From an uncultured Deferribacteraceae bacterium (GTDB lineage Bacteria; Chrysiogenota; Deferribacteres; CAMZNJ01): DNA of 43,838 nt. This document shows, piece after piece, positions 22,847-31,567 of the stretch. The DNA is taken from positions 1 through 43,838 of the forward strand of contig CAMZNS010000022.1 in the NCBI GenBank assembly GCA_947313855.1. The letters run 5' to 3'. The stretch's first letter is position 1, and every line of letters starts with the position of its first letter. A model generated the notes under the pieces. The model was not told the DNA's origin, ran no database searches, and saw nothing but the letters and a program-made list of their open reading frames with translations. A program made the translations under genes and the position numbers.

Positions 22847-24001
22847 ATGTTTCCATATTCAATACGCAGAAGAGATAGTCTGAAATACACTCCCCCTTCG
22901 TCGTTAATGTTAATACTGCTTGCACCCCTACTCTTTCTACTCTTTGCGTACCCGAGCACGCTCAATGCTGAGGTGGAGATTGCTCAAACCAACGCCATCT
23001 TTGCCGCTAACGGGATAGTGACAGAAAATCCGGAGGTTATGCCTCAAGGGTTTGTCAATATCTACATGTACCGCGATCCTAGTACAATTGCTCCCCTCCT
23101 CGAAATCTTTACAAAACAAACGGGGATACGTACAAGGGTTGTGGTTATCCCTCAAGTTTCCGATGAGATGTTGAAGCGTCAGGGGTTGTCAACCTCTGTG
23201 GATATTATTATCTCAGACAATATCGTAGCACTGGAAACCATTAGCAAAGAGGGATTACTCGTGCGTGTCTACGACATTGGTGTTCGAAACAATATCCCTA
23301 ACTACCTTGTTGCCAAGGATGAATCCTGGTTCGCCATCAGCACGCGGGCACAAGCCATTTACACAACAAAAGCTGGACTAGGCAAACTACCCGACAACTT
23401 CACATACATGGATCTTGCCGATCCAAAATACAAAGGACAAATATGCATCAGCTCAGGGGAACGATCGAATAATAATATGGAGCTGTTGGCACTAATGATT
23501 GGCAAGTATGGTGAGAGTGTTGCCGAAGAGTGGCTGATTGGGCTGAAGAGCAACCTTGCACGCAGACCAAAAGGTGACGACAGAACTCAGTTGAAAGATC
23601 TAAACAAAGGGTTGTGCACCATAGCTTTGGCAAATAGTCGTTACCTTGGCATGGCGATTAGTAATCTGAAAGAGCGTTCAAGCGTGAGCAATACAGTGAT
23701 AAACTTCCCTGTGTTCGACGAGAAAAAACCGACAACTTTTGTGACCATGACCACCATCGGTGTTGCTAGGTATGCGACGAATAAGCAAAGTGCACTTCGA
23801 TTTTTGGAGTTTATGCTGTCTGTAAGGGCACAGCGTTCGTATGCCTCCATCAATTACGAGTACCCTGCACGTAAGGAGCTTTCGCCACCATCAATTACAA
23901 AATCTTGGGGTGAAATCGTACCGAACAATAATTTTAGAAAGGTGATAAGTAACTACTCCAAAGCAGTGGATATGGCAACTAGGGTTGATATCGACCTGTA
24001 G
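22847..24001 (+). CDS. Periplasmic ferric-iron-type ABC transporter substrate-binding protein
   Basis: About 384 aa. A signal peptide is clear: basic n-region (RRRDSLK), hydrophobic core LMLILLAPLLFLLFA and a signal peptidase I site after STLNA. The mature part is a type II periplasmic binding fold like FbpA/FutA: VNIYMYRDPSTIAPLLEIFTKQTGI, then a DLADPKYKGQICIS hinge and a C-terminal FLEFMLS helix. Such proteins bind Fe3+ for import. No permease or ATPase gene is beside it, so its partners must be elsewhere. It is one of only two plus-strand genes and converges on mqnD with 15 bp between stops and no terminator visible. Metal identity is a family-level inference. Confidence 0.85.
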   Translation: MFPYSIRRRDSLKYTPPSSLMLILLAPLLFLLFAYPSTLNAEVEIAQTNAIFAANGIVTENPEVMPQGFVNIYMYRDPSTIAPLLEIFTKQTGIRTRVVVIPQVSDEMLKRQGLSTSVDIIISDNIVALETISKEGLLVRVYDIGVRNNIPNYLVAKDESWFAISTRAQAIYTTKAGLGKLPDNFTYMDLADPKYKGQICISSGERSNNNMELLALMIGKYGESVAEEWLIGLKSNLARRPKGDDRTQLKDLNKGLCTIALANSRYLGMAISNLKERSSVSNTVINFPVFDEKKPTTFVTMTTIGVARYATNKQSALRFLEFMLSVRAQRSYASINYEYPARKELSPPSITKSWGEIVPNNNFRKVISNYSKAVDMATRVDIDL

Positions 24002-24016
24002 CTTCGCAAGTATTTC

Positions 24017-24835
24017 TTACAGAATATGTCGTTTGCTGATACCGATAAGGTCGTGTATCCCTTTGTACGCGTCTGTTAGATCTTTGCTGTACTTGTTGAC
24101 ATAGGTCTGAATATGGTGTCGTGCGATTTTTGGGTCATCGCTATGGGCATGTTTTAAAATATGTTCTTCCATTTTATCATAGTTTTTTGCGGCAAAAATC
24201 ATGGATTCGCATATCATGTTGTTGACTGTTTCGGCAAGGTGTGCGTTTTCGTTATTGATAACAATGCAGCCAAGTGGTAGTGGTGATTGGTATTTTGTTT
24301 GCCAGTTGTCGCCTAAATCGGCAACGAGTTTCAGGTTGAAGTCTTTGTAGACCAGCCGACCTTCGTGAATGAGTATCCCTCCGTCCACCTCACCCGTTTC
24401 GACCATGCTTGGTATTCGGCTAAAGAGTGCTTCGGTGTATCGATATTTGGGGTTATTGTCATCGTTGTCGTAGAATAGTTTAAATATTTTGTAGGCAGTG
24501 GTGGTAACCCCGGGAACAGCGATTAGAGAGTTTGGTGGTAGTTCGCCGTGGTCATTTTTGCTAACAACAATGGGTCCACCGGCGTTTGATAATGCTCCAC
24601 CGGATCGTAGGATGTGGTATGCGGATTTTAGTTCGGGGAAGAAGCCCATGGATATTTTTACGATGTCGAATTCGCCACTAAGGGCAGCGTTGTTGAGTTC
24701 GGCAATGTCCATGAGTTCTGTTTCGATTTTGATATCGCCGTAGTCGAGATACCCCCATATTAGTGCACCAAAGATAAAGGTGTCGTTTGGGCATGTTGAG
24801 ATGGCAAGTTTCAGTTTGTGAGGTTTGTTGTCCAT
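24017..24835 (-). CDS. mqnD: 1,4-dihydroxy-6-naphthoate synthase MqnD (futalosine menaquinone pathway)
   Basis: About 272 aa from the ATG at 24835. It converts cyclic dehypoxanthinyl futalosine to 1,4-dihydroxy-6-naphthoate. Family motifs at the N-terminus are LAISTCPNDTFIFGAL and the ELMDIAELNNAALSGEFDIVKIS stretch; IAVPGVTTTAYKIF and LIHEGRL follow. The longer ORF (to 24949) adds an unrelated basic N-terminus overlapping mlaD, while ATG 24835 has AGGAAT upstream and fits the family start. It follows mlaD by about 97 bp and may be read from the mla unit. No other menaquinone gene is in the window. Confidence 0.93.
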   Translation of the reverse strand: MDNKPHKLKLAISTCPNDTFIFGALIWGYLDYGDIKIETELMDIAELNNAALSGEFDIVKISMGFFPELKSAYHILRSGGALSNAGGPIVVSKNDHGELPPNSLIAVPGVTTTAYKIFKLFYDNDDNNPKYRYTEALFSRIPSMVETGEVDGGILIHEGRLVYKDFNLKLVADLGDNWQTKYQSPLPLGCIVINNENAHLAETVNNMICESMIFAAKNYDKMEEHILKHAHSDDPKIARHHIQTYVNKYSKDLTDAYKGIHDLIGISKRHIL

Positions 24836-24932
24836 AGTTTGTAGATTCCTCGTTCTGGTTATTTGGTAGGTATTAGTATATGCCAGCTTAGGGTTTCTGC
24901 AACTTTTTGCCGTGCATGTTTGGTTTTTCTGT

Positions 24933-26297
24933 TTAGAATGCTGTTGCAAGTGGTAGGAAGCTAATGGCTTTGCCGAGGTCTCTGTCCCAGATAACAGTAC
25001 CGAGTCCTAGGTACATGAGTGGTTGGTCTTTGTCGACATAGTCGTCTATTCCAGCTGTTATGTAGAATATATTTTTCACGTAGTAGTTGAAGCCGGTGGC
25101 AACACGCGGTAGAGTTCGTCTTCCCCCACCGATGTCCCATATGTTTGTTTCGATGTCGAAGTTCCACTGTGGGAAAGAGTATGCTACACCTAGTCCGGCG
25201 GAGCTTTCCATTAGTCCACCTTGCACAGTTAGTCGTTGGTCGAAGAATCTTAGTCCGTAAAGAGCGGACAGTTTTATTTGTGTTGTGGCGTTGCTGATTT
25301 GTTCGACGGATGTTATCTCTTCGGTGGAGATGATGTTACCGTTGGCGTCTCTGATTACCACAGTTTTGTTGCGAATTTCTTCACTAAAGCTTGATCCGGC
25401 GGATAGTCCGAATTTGTAGAATTTGTTTGGATTTGGTGCGATGGCGAGGCTGACTGCCCCACGGTAGTGTGTTCCGAAGTTGTCGTTGTAAATATTTTGT
25501 TCTTGGAAGTTAGTGTAGATTCCTGCTTCCAGTCCCATGAAGAATTTTGTGCTAGAGTAGAGTTGTATGGTGTCGTTGATTGCTTGCACAGTGGATCGAA
25601 GTTGTACTGTGAGGTTGTCGTCGTTGATGAGAGCGGGGATGACCCCGTCGCCGTTGTCGATGTTGTCGACGAGGAAGGTGATTCTGTTGACAAGCAAGTC
25701 CATTTGAGCGATGAAGGTGGGTATTTGGTCAGCGGCGATACTTAGTTGGTCAGCGATGTTTTTGGATTGGTTGGTAATATTTACGATATTTGCTAGAACT
25801 TGTCCATCGATTAGGGTTTTGTCTAGTGCGGCACTAATGTTGTCCATGTAGTTTACGATGTTGATAACTTTTGCTTCGATGTCGGTTATGTCGAAGTCAA
25901 CTGTTGAGTCGGCATAGAATTCGCCGTCTTGTAGCACTCCTGTGGATGGTTTGTCGGGGTCTCTCAGGATGTCCACGTATTTGAATCCGAGTAGCGAGTC
26001 TGTTTTGATTCGCACGGTAATGTTGTTTGGTATTGGTGCTTCTTGCGGTTCGATGCCTACACGTACGACAACGTCGTTGCCGTCGAAAGTTATTCCCCTT
26101 ACGGATCCGACGTCTATGCCGTGGTAGTAGACTCTAGCACCACGGAACACTCCTTTTGCGGAGTTTGTTTTCACGTAAATGCTGATTGCATCTGAGCCGA
26201 TATTTTTACCAATGGTGGAGTATCCGAGGATCATTGTGCCGAAAATGAGTAGTCCTAGGATTACGAATATTCCAACACGCGTTTCTGTAGAAATCAT
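24933..26297 (-). CDS. mlaD: MlaD-type MCE protein fused to a beta-rich C-terminal domain
   Basis: 454 aa against about 180 in E. coli MlaD. Residues 1-30 hold one transmembrane helix (VGIFVILGLLIFGTMILGY). The MCE domain spans about 38-118 (GVFRGARVYYHGIDVGSV, SLLGFKYVDIL). A helical segment about 125-240 follows, then about 200 residues of alternating-pattern strands with many aromatics (FMGLEAGIYTNF, LSALYGLRFFDQRLTVQGG, YITAGIDDYV) ending in a terminal Phe, as in outer-membrane beta-barrels. MCE rings carry lipids between membranes; a barrel on the same chain would anchor the tunnel in the outer membrane. The barrel is inferred from pattern only. Operon: mlaE, mlaF, mlaD, with a 2-bp gap after mlaF. 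Confidence 0.88.
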   Translation of the reverse strand: MISTETRVGIFVILGLLIFGTMILGYSTIGKNIGSDAISIYVKTNSAKGVFRGARVYYHGIDVGSVRGITFDGNDVVVRVGIEPQEAPIPNNITVRIKTDSLLGFKYVDILRDPDKPSTGVLQDGEFYADSTVDFDITDIEAKVINIVNYMDNISAALDKTLIDGQVLANIVNITNQSKNIADQLSIAADQIPTFIAQMDLLVNRITFLVDNIDNGDGVIPALINDDNLTVQLRSTVQAINDTIQLYSSTKFFMGLEAGIYTNFQEQNIYNDNFGTHYRGAVSLAIAPNPNKFYKFGLSAGSSFSEEIRNKTVVIRDANGNIISTEEITSVEQISNATTQIKLSALYGLRFFDQRLTVQGGLMESSAGLGVAYSFPQWNFDIETNIWDIGGGRRTLPRVATGFNYYVKNIFYITAGIDDYVDKDQPLMYLGLGTVIWDRDLGKAISFLPLATAF

Positions 26298-26299
26298 AG

Positions 26300-27079
26300 T
26301 TAAGCAACCTCAATGGGACCGTCTTTTTTTGCGTTAATGAATTGTACTATGTAAGGGTTGTCGGATGTTTTGATGTCTTCTTTGGTTCCTTGGTAGACGA
26401 TGTACCCTTTGTATAGCATATAAATATAATCTGGAATAGTCAATATACTCTGTATGTCGTGTGAGACAACAACTGTTGTGATTTTAAATTGTTGTTGAGT
26501 TGTGTAGATTAGGTTGTCGATGACGCTTGACATTATGGGGTCTAACCCTGCCACAGGTTCGTCGTACATTAGTATTTCGGGGTGCAGGATAACGGCACGA
26601 GCTAGTGCTACACGTTTTTTCATCCCTCCTGAGAGTTCCCCTGGCATTTTGTAGATGGCATGTTTGAGTCCGACTTTTGTGAGCAGGCTGACGACTTTGG
26701 ATTTGATTTCGGTGGCGGGTGTTTTGGTGTGTTCTCTGAGGGGGAAGGCAACGTTATCGAACACGCTCATGAAGTCGAACAGAGCACCTTGTTGGAATAG
26801 CAGGCTGAAACGTCGACGCAGTAGTAGTAGTTCTTTTTCGCTCATTTTGGTAATATCTTCGCCATCCAGCAGAATTGCACCTTTGTCGGGTCGAATGAGT
26901 CCTATCATCTCTTTGAGCAAAACACTTTTGCCTGTACCGGAGGGTCCAACAATGTAGGTTATTTTTCCACGGGGTATTTTCAGTGTAATATCTTTGTGTA
27001 CTTCCTGCGTGCCGAAACGTTTGGCAACGCCTTGGAATTCGACAATGACATCCCTCATATCAGGGGTGTTGCTTTTCAT
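26300..27079 (-). CDS. mlaF: ABC transporter ATPase MlaF (phospholipid transport)
   Basis: 259 aa. Walker A GPSGTGKSVLLKEMIGL, with the Ser-Val-Leu-Leu-Lys form typical of MlaF/TtgA-type ATPases, signature LSGGMKKRVALARA, Walker B ILMYDEPVAGLD and the switch His in VVVSHD. It powers the MlaE permease in the inner membrane for lipid trafficking with MlaD. Lies between mlaE (9-bp gap) and mlaD. No mlaA, mlaB or mlaC gene is in the window. Confidence 0.96.
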   Translation of the reverse strand: MKSNTPDMRDVIVEFQGVAKRFGTQEVHKDITLKIPRGKITYIVGPSGTGKSVLLKEMIGLIRPDKGAILLDGEDITKMSEKELLLLRRRFSLLFQQGALFDFMSVFDNVAFPLREHTKTPATEIKSKVVSLLTKVGLKHAIYKMPGELSGGMKKRVALARAVILHPEILMYDEPVAGLDPIMSSVIDNLIYTTQQQFKITTVVVSHDIQSILTIPDYIYMLYKGYIVYQGTKEDIKTSDNPYIVQFINAKKDGPIEVA

Positions 27080-27088
27080 AAGTGTCCC

Positions 27089-27892
27089 CTAAAAAAGTAT
27101 TAGTGTTAGCACTGAGTCGGAAAGAAGTATCATAACACTTGACCATATCACAGCATTTGTTGTGGCAACGCCGACACCAGTGGCATCGGCACGGGAGTAG
27201 TAGCCTTGGTAGCACGAAATGGAGCTGAGGATAAACCCAAACACCGCCGCTTTAATCATCCCTTTAACATAGTCGCTGAACGACAGGAGCAGATCTACGT
27301 ATTGGCGGTACATGTAGTCGTTGACGCCAAGGATTACGACAACAAGGAGGTAGCTACTGAGAAGGCTGACAACAAGACCGATGCTCATAAGTACGGGCAT
27401 AACAAGTGTTGTGGCGAGTATTCGGGGTGCGATGATGTAGCTGTAGGGGCTAACGGCCATGGCACGAAGGGCGTCAACCTGTTCGCCAACTTTCATGGAC
27501 GATATTTCGGCGGCCATGGCACTCCCAGCACGGGCAGTAACCATCAGCCCTGCAAGGATAGGTGCGAGTTCGCGAGTCATGGAAACGGCAACCATGCCAC
27601 CAGTAATGTAGGTAATGCCAAACGCTTGTAGAATGATGTACCCTTGGACGCCCATAACAAGACCTATGGCAGCACTAGTGAGCACAACAATAAGCATGGA
27701 GCCGAAGCCGATTGTGTCGAGGAAGCCGATAAAAAGGCGGGGTCGGTAGGGTGGTCGAACAATGGCGGACATGGCGTTGGCTACGAACAGGGTAAATTTG
27801 CCCAAGGAGTGCATGTTGCTTAAAGTTATTTGACCGACTTTATTGAATAAAACCATAGATACTTGCAGTCTGGGGGGGGAAAGACGCTCCAT
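27089..27892 (-). CDS. mlaE: Lipid ABC transporter permease MlaE
   Basis: 267 aa, an MlaE/TGD1-type integral membrane permease with the family block IGFGSMLIVVLTSAAIGLVMG, MTRELAPILAGLMVTARAGSAMAAEI and KVGEQVDALRAM. First gene of the mla unit. A run of eight G (plus strand 27872-27879) lies in codons about 5-7, so a one-base slip would destroy the reading frame near the start; an internal ATG (27856) could bypass it. Neither start has a clear Shine-Dalgarno sequence. Confidence 0.95.
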   Translation of the reverse strand: MERLSPPRLQVSMVLFNKVGQITLSNMHSLGKFTLFVANAMSAIVRPPYRPRLFIGFLDTIGFGSMLIVVLTSAAIGLVMGVQGYIILQAFGITYITGGMVAVSMTRELAPILAGLMVTARAGSAMAAEISSMKVGEQVDALRAMAVSPYSYIIAPRILATTLVMPVLMSIGLVVSLLSSYLLVVVILGVNDYMYRQYVDLLLSFSDYVKGMIKAAVFGFILSSISCYQGYYSRADATGVGVATTNAVIWSSVMILLSDSVLTLILF

Positions 27893-28089
27893 AATAAAAT
27901 TTAGTCAAAAGCTTTAATCATATCGTTGTACAGCTGAAAAGTGCTGAAAATATTGAGAATAAGCCATACATAAACAGCATGTTAGTACATAAATACATAT
28001 TTTGCAAATAAATTTTTCAACATAAAATATTAGCTTCTGAAAGACACCTTACACCTAATATAAGTAGTATCGGTCAGAACTTCAAGATA

Positions 28090-29211
28090 TTATGTTTTTG
28101 AGCTTGTTTTGTTGTGCCAAGTGTGCAGGAGGTATTCCTTGATAAAAATATCGATGTTGCCGTCCATGACCCCGTCCACGTTGCCAACCTCCACCCTTGT
28201 GCGTAGGTCTTTCACCATCTTGTAAGGGTGCATGACGTAGGATCGGATCTGACTTCCCCAAGCAATATCCTCTTTGACACCCTCCAGCTCTTTCTGTTCG
28301 AGGAGTTTTTGGTGTTGTTGTAGGTCGAAGAGTTTCGACGTTAGTATTTTCATCGCTGAGGCTTTATTTTTGTGTTGGCTACGTTCAGATTGGCAGCTGA
28401 CAACAGTCCCTGTGGGTAGATGTGTTATGCGGATTGCCGAGTCGGTGGTGTTAACATGTTGTCCCCCTGCCCCACTTGCTCGGAAGGTATCGATACGCAG
28501 GTCGGACGGACTGATTTGGATTTCGAGTTGTGAGTCGTCGATTTCGGGTAGTACGGCAACTGAGGCGAAGGAGGTGTGTCGTCGGCTGGATGAGTCGAAG
28601 GGTGAGATGCGTACGAGTCGATGAATGCCTACTTCTGAGCACATGAGACCGTAGGCGTATGAGCCTTGAATGCGTGCGGTAATGGATTTGTAGCCGGCGG
28701 AGTCGCCCTGTTCGAAGTCCAGTATTTCCCATGAGAAGCCACGTCTATCGGCCCAGCGGTCGTACATTCGTCCTAGCATGGCACACCAGTCGTCAGCCTC
28801 AGTCCCCCCTGCTCCTGAGTGGAGTGTTACGATGGCGTTATTTTCGTCGTAATCCCCACCCAGCATGAGTTTTACGTCGAGGTCGTCCACCATATTTTTC
28901 AGTGTATTGTAGAGCGGTTCGATATCGTCGAAGCCCCCCGCCTCCCCTTCGTCGTATAGTTCCCATAAGGTATGGATGTCGTCCATAGTGTTTTGGATTT
29001 TGTTCACCATGGCGATGTATGTTTCGATCCCCCCTTTCTCTTTGAGGAGGTGCTTACTATTTGTCAGTGACCAGAAGTCTGGTGTTGATGCGATCATCTC
29101 TTCAATCTCCCTGAGTCGGGTGATGGATGGTGATGCGAGGTATGATTCTGCAAGTGCAGAGCCTTTGCTATTGAGTTGCAAGCAGGCTTCGCGTAGCTCT
29201 TCTGGAAGCAT
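28090..29211 (-). CDS. prfB: Peptide chain release factor 2
   Basis: 373 aa. Releases nascent chains at UGA and UAA. The tripeptide SPF in RISPFDSSSRRHTSF identifies RF2 rather than RF1; GAGGQHVNTTDSAIR is the catalytic GGQ loop. Alignment with E. coli RF2 runs from near the start, and the region where many prfB genes have the in-frame UGA frameshift (after GSALAESYL) reads straight through, so the autoregulatory frameshift is absent. Start ATG adjoins the yhaM-like stop; last gene of the long leftward string. The following 197 bp to mlaE hold no gene and are AT-rich, probably carrying the mla promoter. Confidence 0.97.
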   Translation of the reverse strand: MLPEELREACLQLNSKGSALAESYLASPSITRLREIEEMIASTPDFWSLTNSKHLLKEKGGIETYIAMVNKIQNTMDDIHTLWELYDEGEAGGFDDIEPLYNTLKNMVDDLDVKLMLGGDYDENNAIVTLHSGAGGTEADDWCAMLGRMYDRWADRRGFSWEILDFEQGDSAGYKSITARIQGSYAYGLMCSEVGIHRLVRISPFDSSSRRHTSFASVAVLPEIDDSQLEIQISPSDLRIDTFRASGAGGQHVNTTDSAIRITHLPTGTVVSCQSERSQHKNKASAMKILTSKLFDLQQHQKLLEQKELEGVKEDIAWGSQIRSYVMHPYKMVKDLRTRVEVGNVDGVMDGNIDIFIKEYLLHTWHNKTSSKT

Positions 29212-30180
29212 TTATGAACCGTATGAGTGGCGATACATTTGGCGTTCTAAAAACCTATCGTAGTAGCTCCACTCCCCCTCTTCTAATTCGTTTTTCTCAA
29301 AGATACCTTGAATGGAGTTCATTTTGGCGTCAAGATCGTCTATGCGACTTAGCAGGAATGCTTCAATGGTTTTGGGAACCTGAGGCGAGCCGAATTCTAG
29401 GAGCCCATGGTGTGAGTAAATTATGTGTAGAAGCAGGTCAAGCTCCTCTTCAGGGAAATCGGGTAGCGTCCGTGCATAGGTTTCCAAAATACGTGCGGAG
29501 CCAACAATATGACCGGTAAGGCGACCGTTGGTGGTGTAGTCAAACCCCTTGACCATGGTGAGTTCATCGATCTTGCCGAGGTCGTGGAATAGTGCTCCAA
29601 GAATAACGTGTTCCCTGTTGATTTTCATGTTGGTGGTTGTGCGGTAGAAGTCGCAAACGCTCAACGCCAAGCGGACAACAGAGAGGGTGTGTTCGAGAAG
29701 TCCGTAAACGGTGGCGTGGTGCAAAGCCTTTGCTGCGGGGGATTTGGTAAACGCGTCCATACGGTGTGTGTCGTTTAGTAGGCATTCGGCAAGTTGCAGT
29801 AGATGGGGGGTGGTGATGTGTTTGCGAATGATATCTTCCAGACTTGCGAGCATGTCGTCGGGGTTGAATATGGATTTTGGGAGGAACTCTTCGATGCTCG
29901 ATGTTCCCTCTTCAATGGTTACAACCTTAACCTGCATGGTGGAGTTGTACTCTTGATAGTTCCCTGTAATTGTGTAGATTTCCCCTTTTTCGACGGCGAT
30001 TGTGAGGGTATCGGAGTTAAACATAATTGCGGGGAAGTGGTTATTTTTCCCGTCAACAAGTGTCATTTTCAGGTACGGACGATTATCTTTCGTTAAGAGG
30101 GTAGTGACCTCATGGCAAAGCATATTTTGCTTGACAAAGCTCCCTACCATCGGTTGTGCCGTTGCGTCTGTTTTGTTCAT
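29212..30180 (-). CDS. YhaM-like 3'-5' exoribonuclease (OB-fold plus HD domain)
   Basis: 322 aa. An N-terminal OB-fold (about 10-95; YLKMTLVDGKNNHFPAIMF, GNYQEYNSTMQVKV) precedes an HD phosphohydrolase domain with HHATVYGLLEHTLSVVRL, ALFHDLGKIDEL (HD pair) and IIYSHHG. This is the YhaM family, which trims single-stranded RNA or DNA from the 3' end with Mn2+. ATG 30180 follows GGGGGAA. It sits between the DUF4911-like gene and prfB in the riboflavin/translation string. Confidence 0.88.
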   Translation of the reverse strand: MNKTDATAQPMVGSFVKQNMLCHEVTTLLTKDNRPYLKMTLVDGKNNHFPAIMFNSDTLTIAVEKGEIYTITGNYQEYNSTMQVKVVTIEEGTSSIEEFLPKSIFNPDDMLASLEDIIRKHITTPHLLQLAECLLNDTHRMDAFTKSPAAKALHHATVYGLLEHTLSVVRLALSVCDFYRTTTNMKINREHVILGALFHDLGKIDELTMVKGFDYTTNGRLTGHIVGSARILETYARTLPDFPEEELDLLLHIIYSHHGLLEFGSPQVPKTIEAFLLSRIDDLDAKMNSIQGIFEKNELEEGEWSYYDRFLERQMYRHSYGS

Positions 30181-30231
30181 TTTTGTATTCCCCCATATTT
30201 ATGTTTATGTTGTTTTGTAGTTTGTTGTATT

Positions 30232-30477
30232 TTATTCGACTGTTGAAGATATTTCGACGTGTACGTTAAAAATATTTAGTTTTTCCTTTTTGATAAGGTT
30301 GTTGATAAGTGTCAGGCATTTTTCGACCATCCAGACATTGGTGTAGATGCACATATGTGTTGTTTCGGAGTTTATGGTTCTGAGTAGTCCAATCCCTTCG
30401 TATGATTCGAATATTTGGCTAACGTATGAGATATCTTCTTGGTTCATGTTGAAGTGTATTTTTCTATTTGACTCCAT
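30232..30477 (-). CDS. Small DUF4911-like protein
   Basis: 81 aa. The pattern (short beta-strand KIHFNMNQEDISYVSQIFESYEG, later strand-rich segment with WMVEKCLTLINNLI) resembles the DUF4911 small-protein family, which has no settled function. ATG preceded by GAGGATACTT. In the same direction as and between the unknown gene/nusB block and yhaM. The 158 bp upstream contain a GT-rich microsatellite and no gene. Confidence 0.65.
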   Translation of the reverse strand: MESNRKIHFNMNQEDISYVSQIFESYEGIGLLRTINSETTHMCIYTNVWMVEKCLTLINNLIKKEKLNIFNVHVEISSTVE

Positions 30478-30635
30478 GATAAGTATCCTCTTTGTTGGTA
30501 TTGTTGTGTGTGTGAGAGTGTGTGTGAGTAGTTGTGGTTACACACTTTATAGAGCATACTTGCTGCAATATGTTCATAAAAACAACCCAATGCGTCGGTT
30601 GTATTTTTGTTATTTAGTTACGATTATGTTCGTTT

Positions 30636-31142
30636 TCATTTTGGATTAGGAGATGATTTTTGTTCGTCAGGCGTGGTGTCTTTGTTTGAGTCTCCCATTT
30701 TGATACTGAGTATTCCCAGCTGTATATTTTTGTTGAGAGCTGTTCTTAGTTTTTTGACAAAGCTTTTGGTTGCGTCGTTAAATATGTAGATGACTTTGGT
30801 TTGCCCCATTTGGTTTGCACATTTCACTATTTGGTCGATACACCTTGGGTCTTGGTAGTCTACAACGAAGAATCCTTGTGGCATGAAGAATTCTTTACGT
30901 CTTACGAATAGCATTTTGCTTTTGGGTATTTCGCCTGCTATTTTGGTGAGTTCTCCAGAAGATAGGAAGTCGATGTAGAGCATTGATCCACGGATGCGTT
31001 TATTTTTGATATCAAAGTCGGCGAATATTGGTGTTTGAGTCATTTCCCATGGATCTTGCGGTTTTAGGTGTATGATATCGCCTTCTATTTCGTTGTTTGC
31101 GTTGGTATTCGCGTTATGTTTTGTATTTTTTGTTTTGCTCAT
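30636..31142 (-). CDS. Conserved-looking protein of unknown function coupled to nusB
   Basis: 168 aa. Low-complexity Asn/Thr-rich first 20 residues and a polar tail surround an alpha/beta core (SMLYIDFLSSGELTKIAGEI, MLFVRRKEFFMPQGFFVVDYQ, VIYIFNDATKSFVKKL). Its ATG overlaps the nusB stop codon in ATGA, showing translational coupling and a real gene. No family recognised; no signal peptide or membrane segment. Confidence 0.7.
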   Translation of the reverse strand: MSKTKNTKHNANTNANNEIEGDIIHLKPQDPWEMTQTPIFADFDIKNKRIRGSMLYIDFLSSGELTKIAGEIPKSKMLFVRRKEFFMPQGFFVVDYQDPRCIDQIVKCANQMGQTKVIYIFNDATKSFVKKLRTALNKNIQLGILSIKMGDSNKDTTPDEQKSSPNPK

Positions 31143-31567
31143 TTGTTTTTTTCAAAGTCCTTCAGTATTTTGTTTAGAATACTATTTATGAAGTCCACTG
31201 TTTTGGTATCGCAGAAGCTAGCGGATACGGTAACATACTCTTCGAATATTGCATACATCGGGGTATTCATGTATAGAAACTCAACAATGGCACTTGAGAT
31301 GAGCCCACGCTCGAAAAAGCCGATACGATCGATTGTCCAGCTGTTGCCTAAGTATTTGGTGATAATACCTTCGCAGTATTCCATATGTGTTTTGTAGTGT
31401 AGAAAGACTGTTTCGGCATGTCGTTTGCTGGATTTGGATGCACCTTCGGCCCCATCCATTGTCCAGAATTGTTCTGTTGTAAAGTTGTTATTTAGCCTGT
31501 ATGCGTAAGCCATTTGCACAGCATAGTATCGTGCTTGTCGTAGTGTTGAGTTATTTTTGTGTTCCAC
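31139..31567 (-). CDS. nusB: Transcription antitermination factor NusB
   Basis: 142 aa, all-helical NusB fold with RQARYYAVQMAYAYRL at the N-terminus and ISSAIVEFLYMNTPMYAIFEEYVTVSASF near the end (family: E..i..t..pv.v.inE.v.la..f). Works with NusE/S10 on rRNA boxA in antitermination. It starts at GTG directly after the ribH stop codon and overlaps the next gene by 4 bp. The ribH-nusB neighbourhood is common in bacteria. Confidence 0.93.
   Translation of the reverse strand: MEHKNNSTLRQARYYAVQMAYAYRLNNNFTTEQFWTMDGAEGASKSSKRHAETVFLHYKTHMEYCEGIITKYLGNSWTIDRIGFFERGLISSAIVEFLYMNTPMYAIFEEYVTVSASFCDTKTVDFINSILNKILKDFEKNK

Noticed and set aside
28950-29211. Programmed frameshift in prfB
   Set aside because: The RF2 frame is continuous from ATG 29211 through the usual frameshift region with no in-frame UGA.
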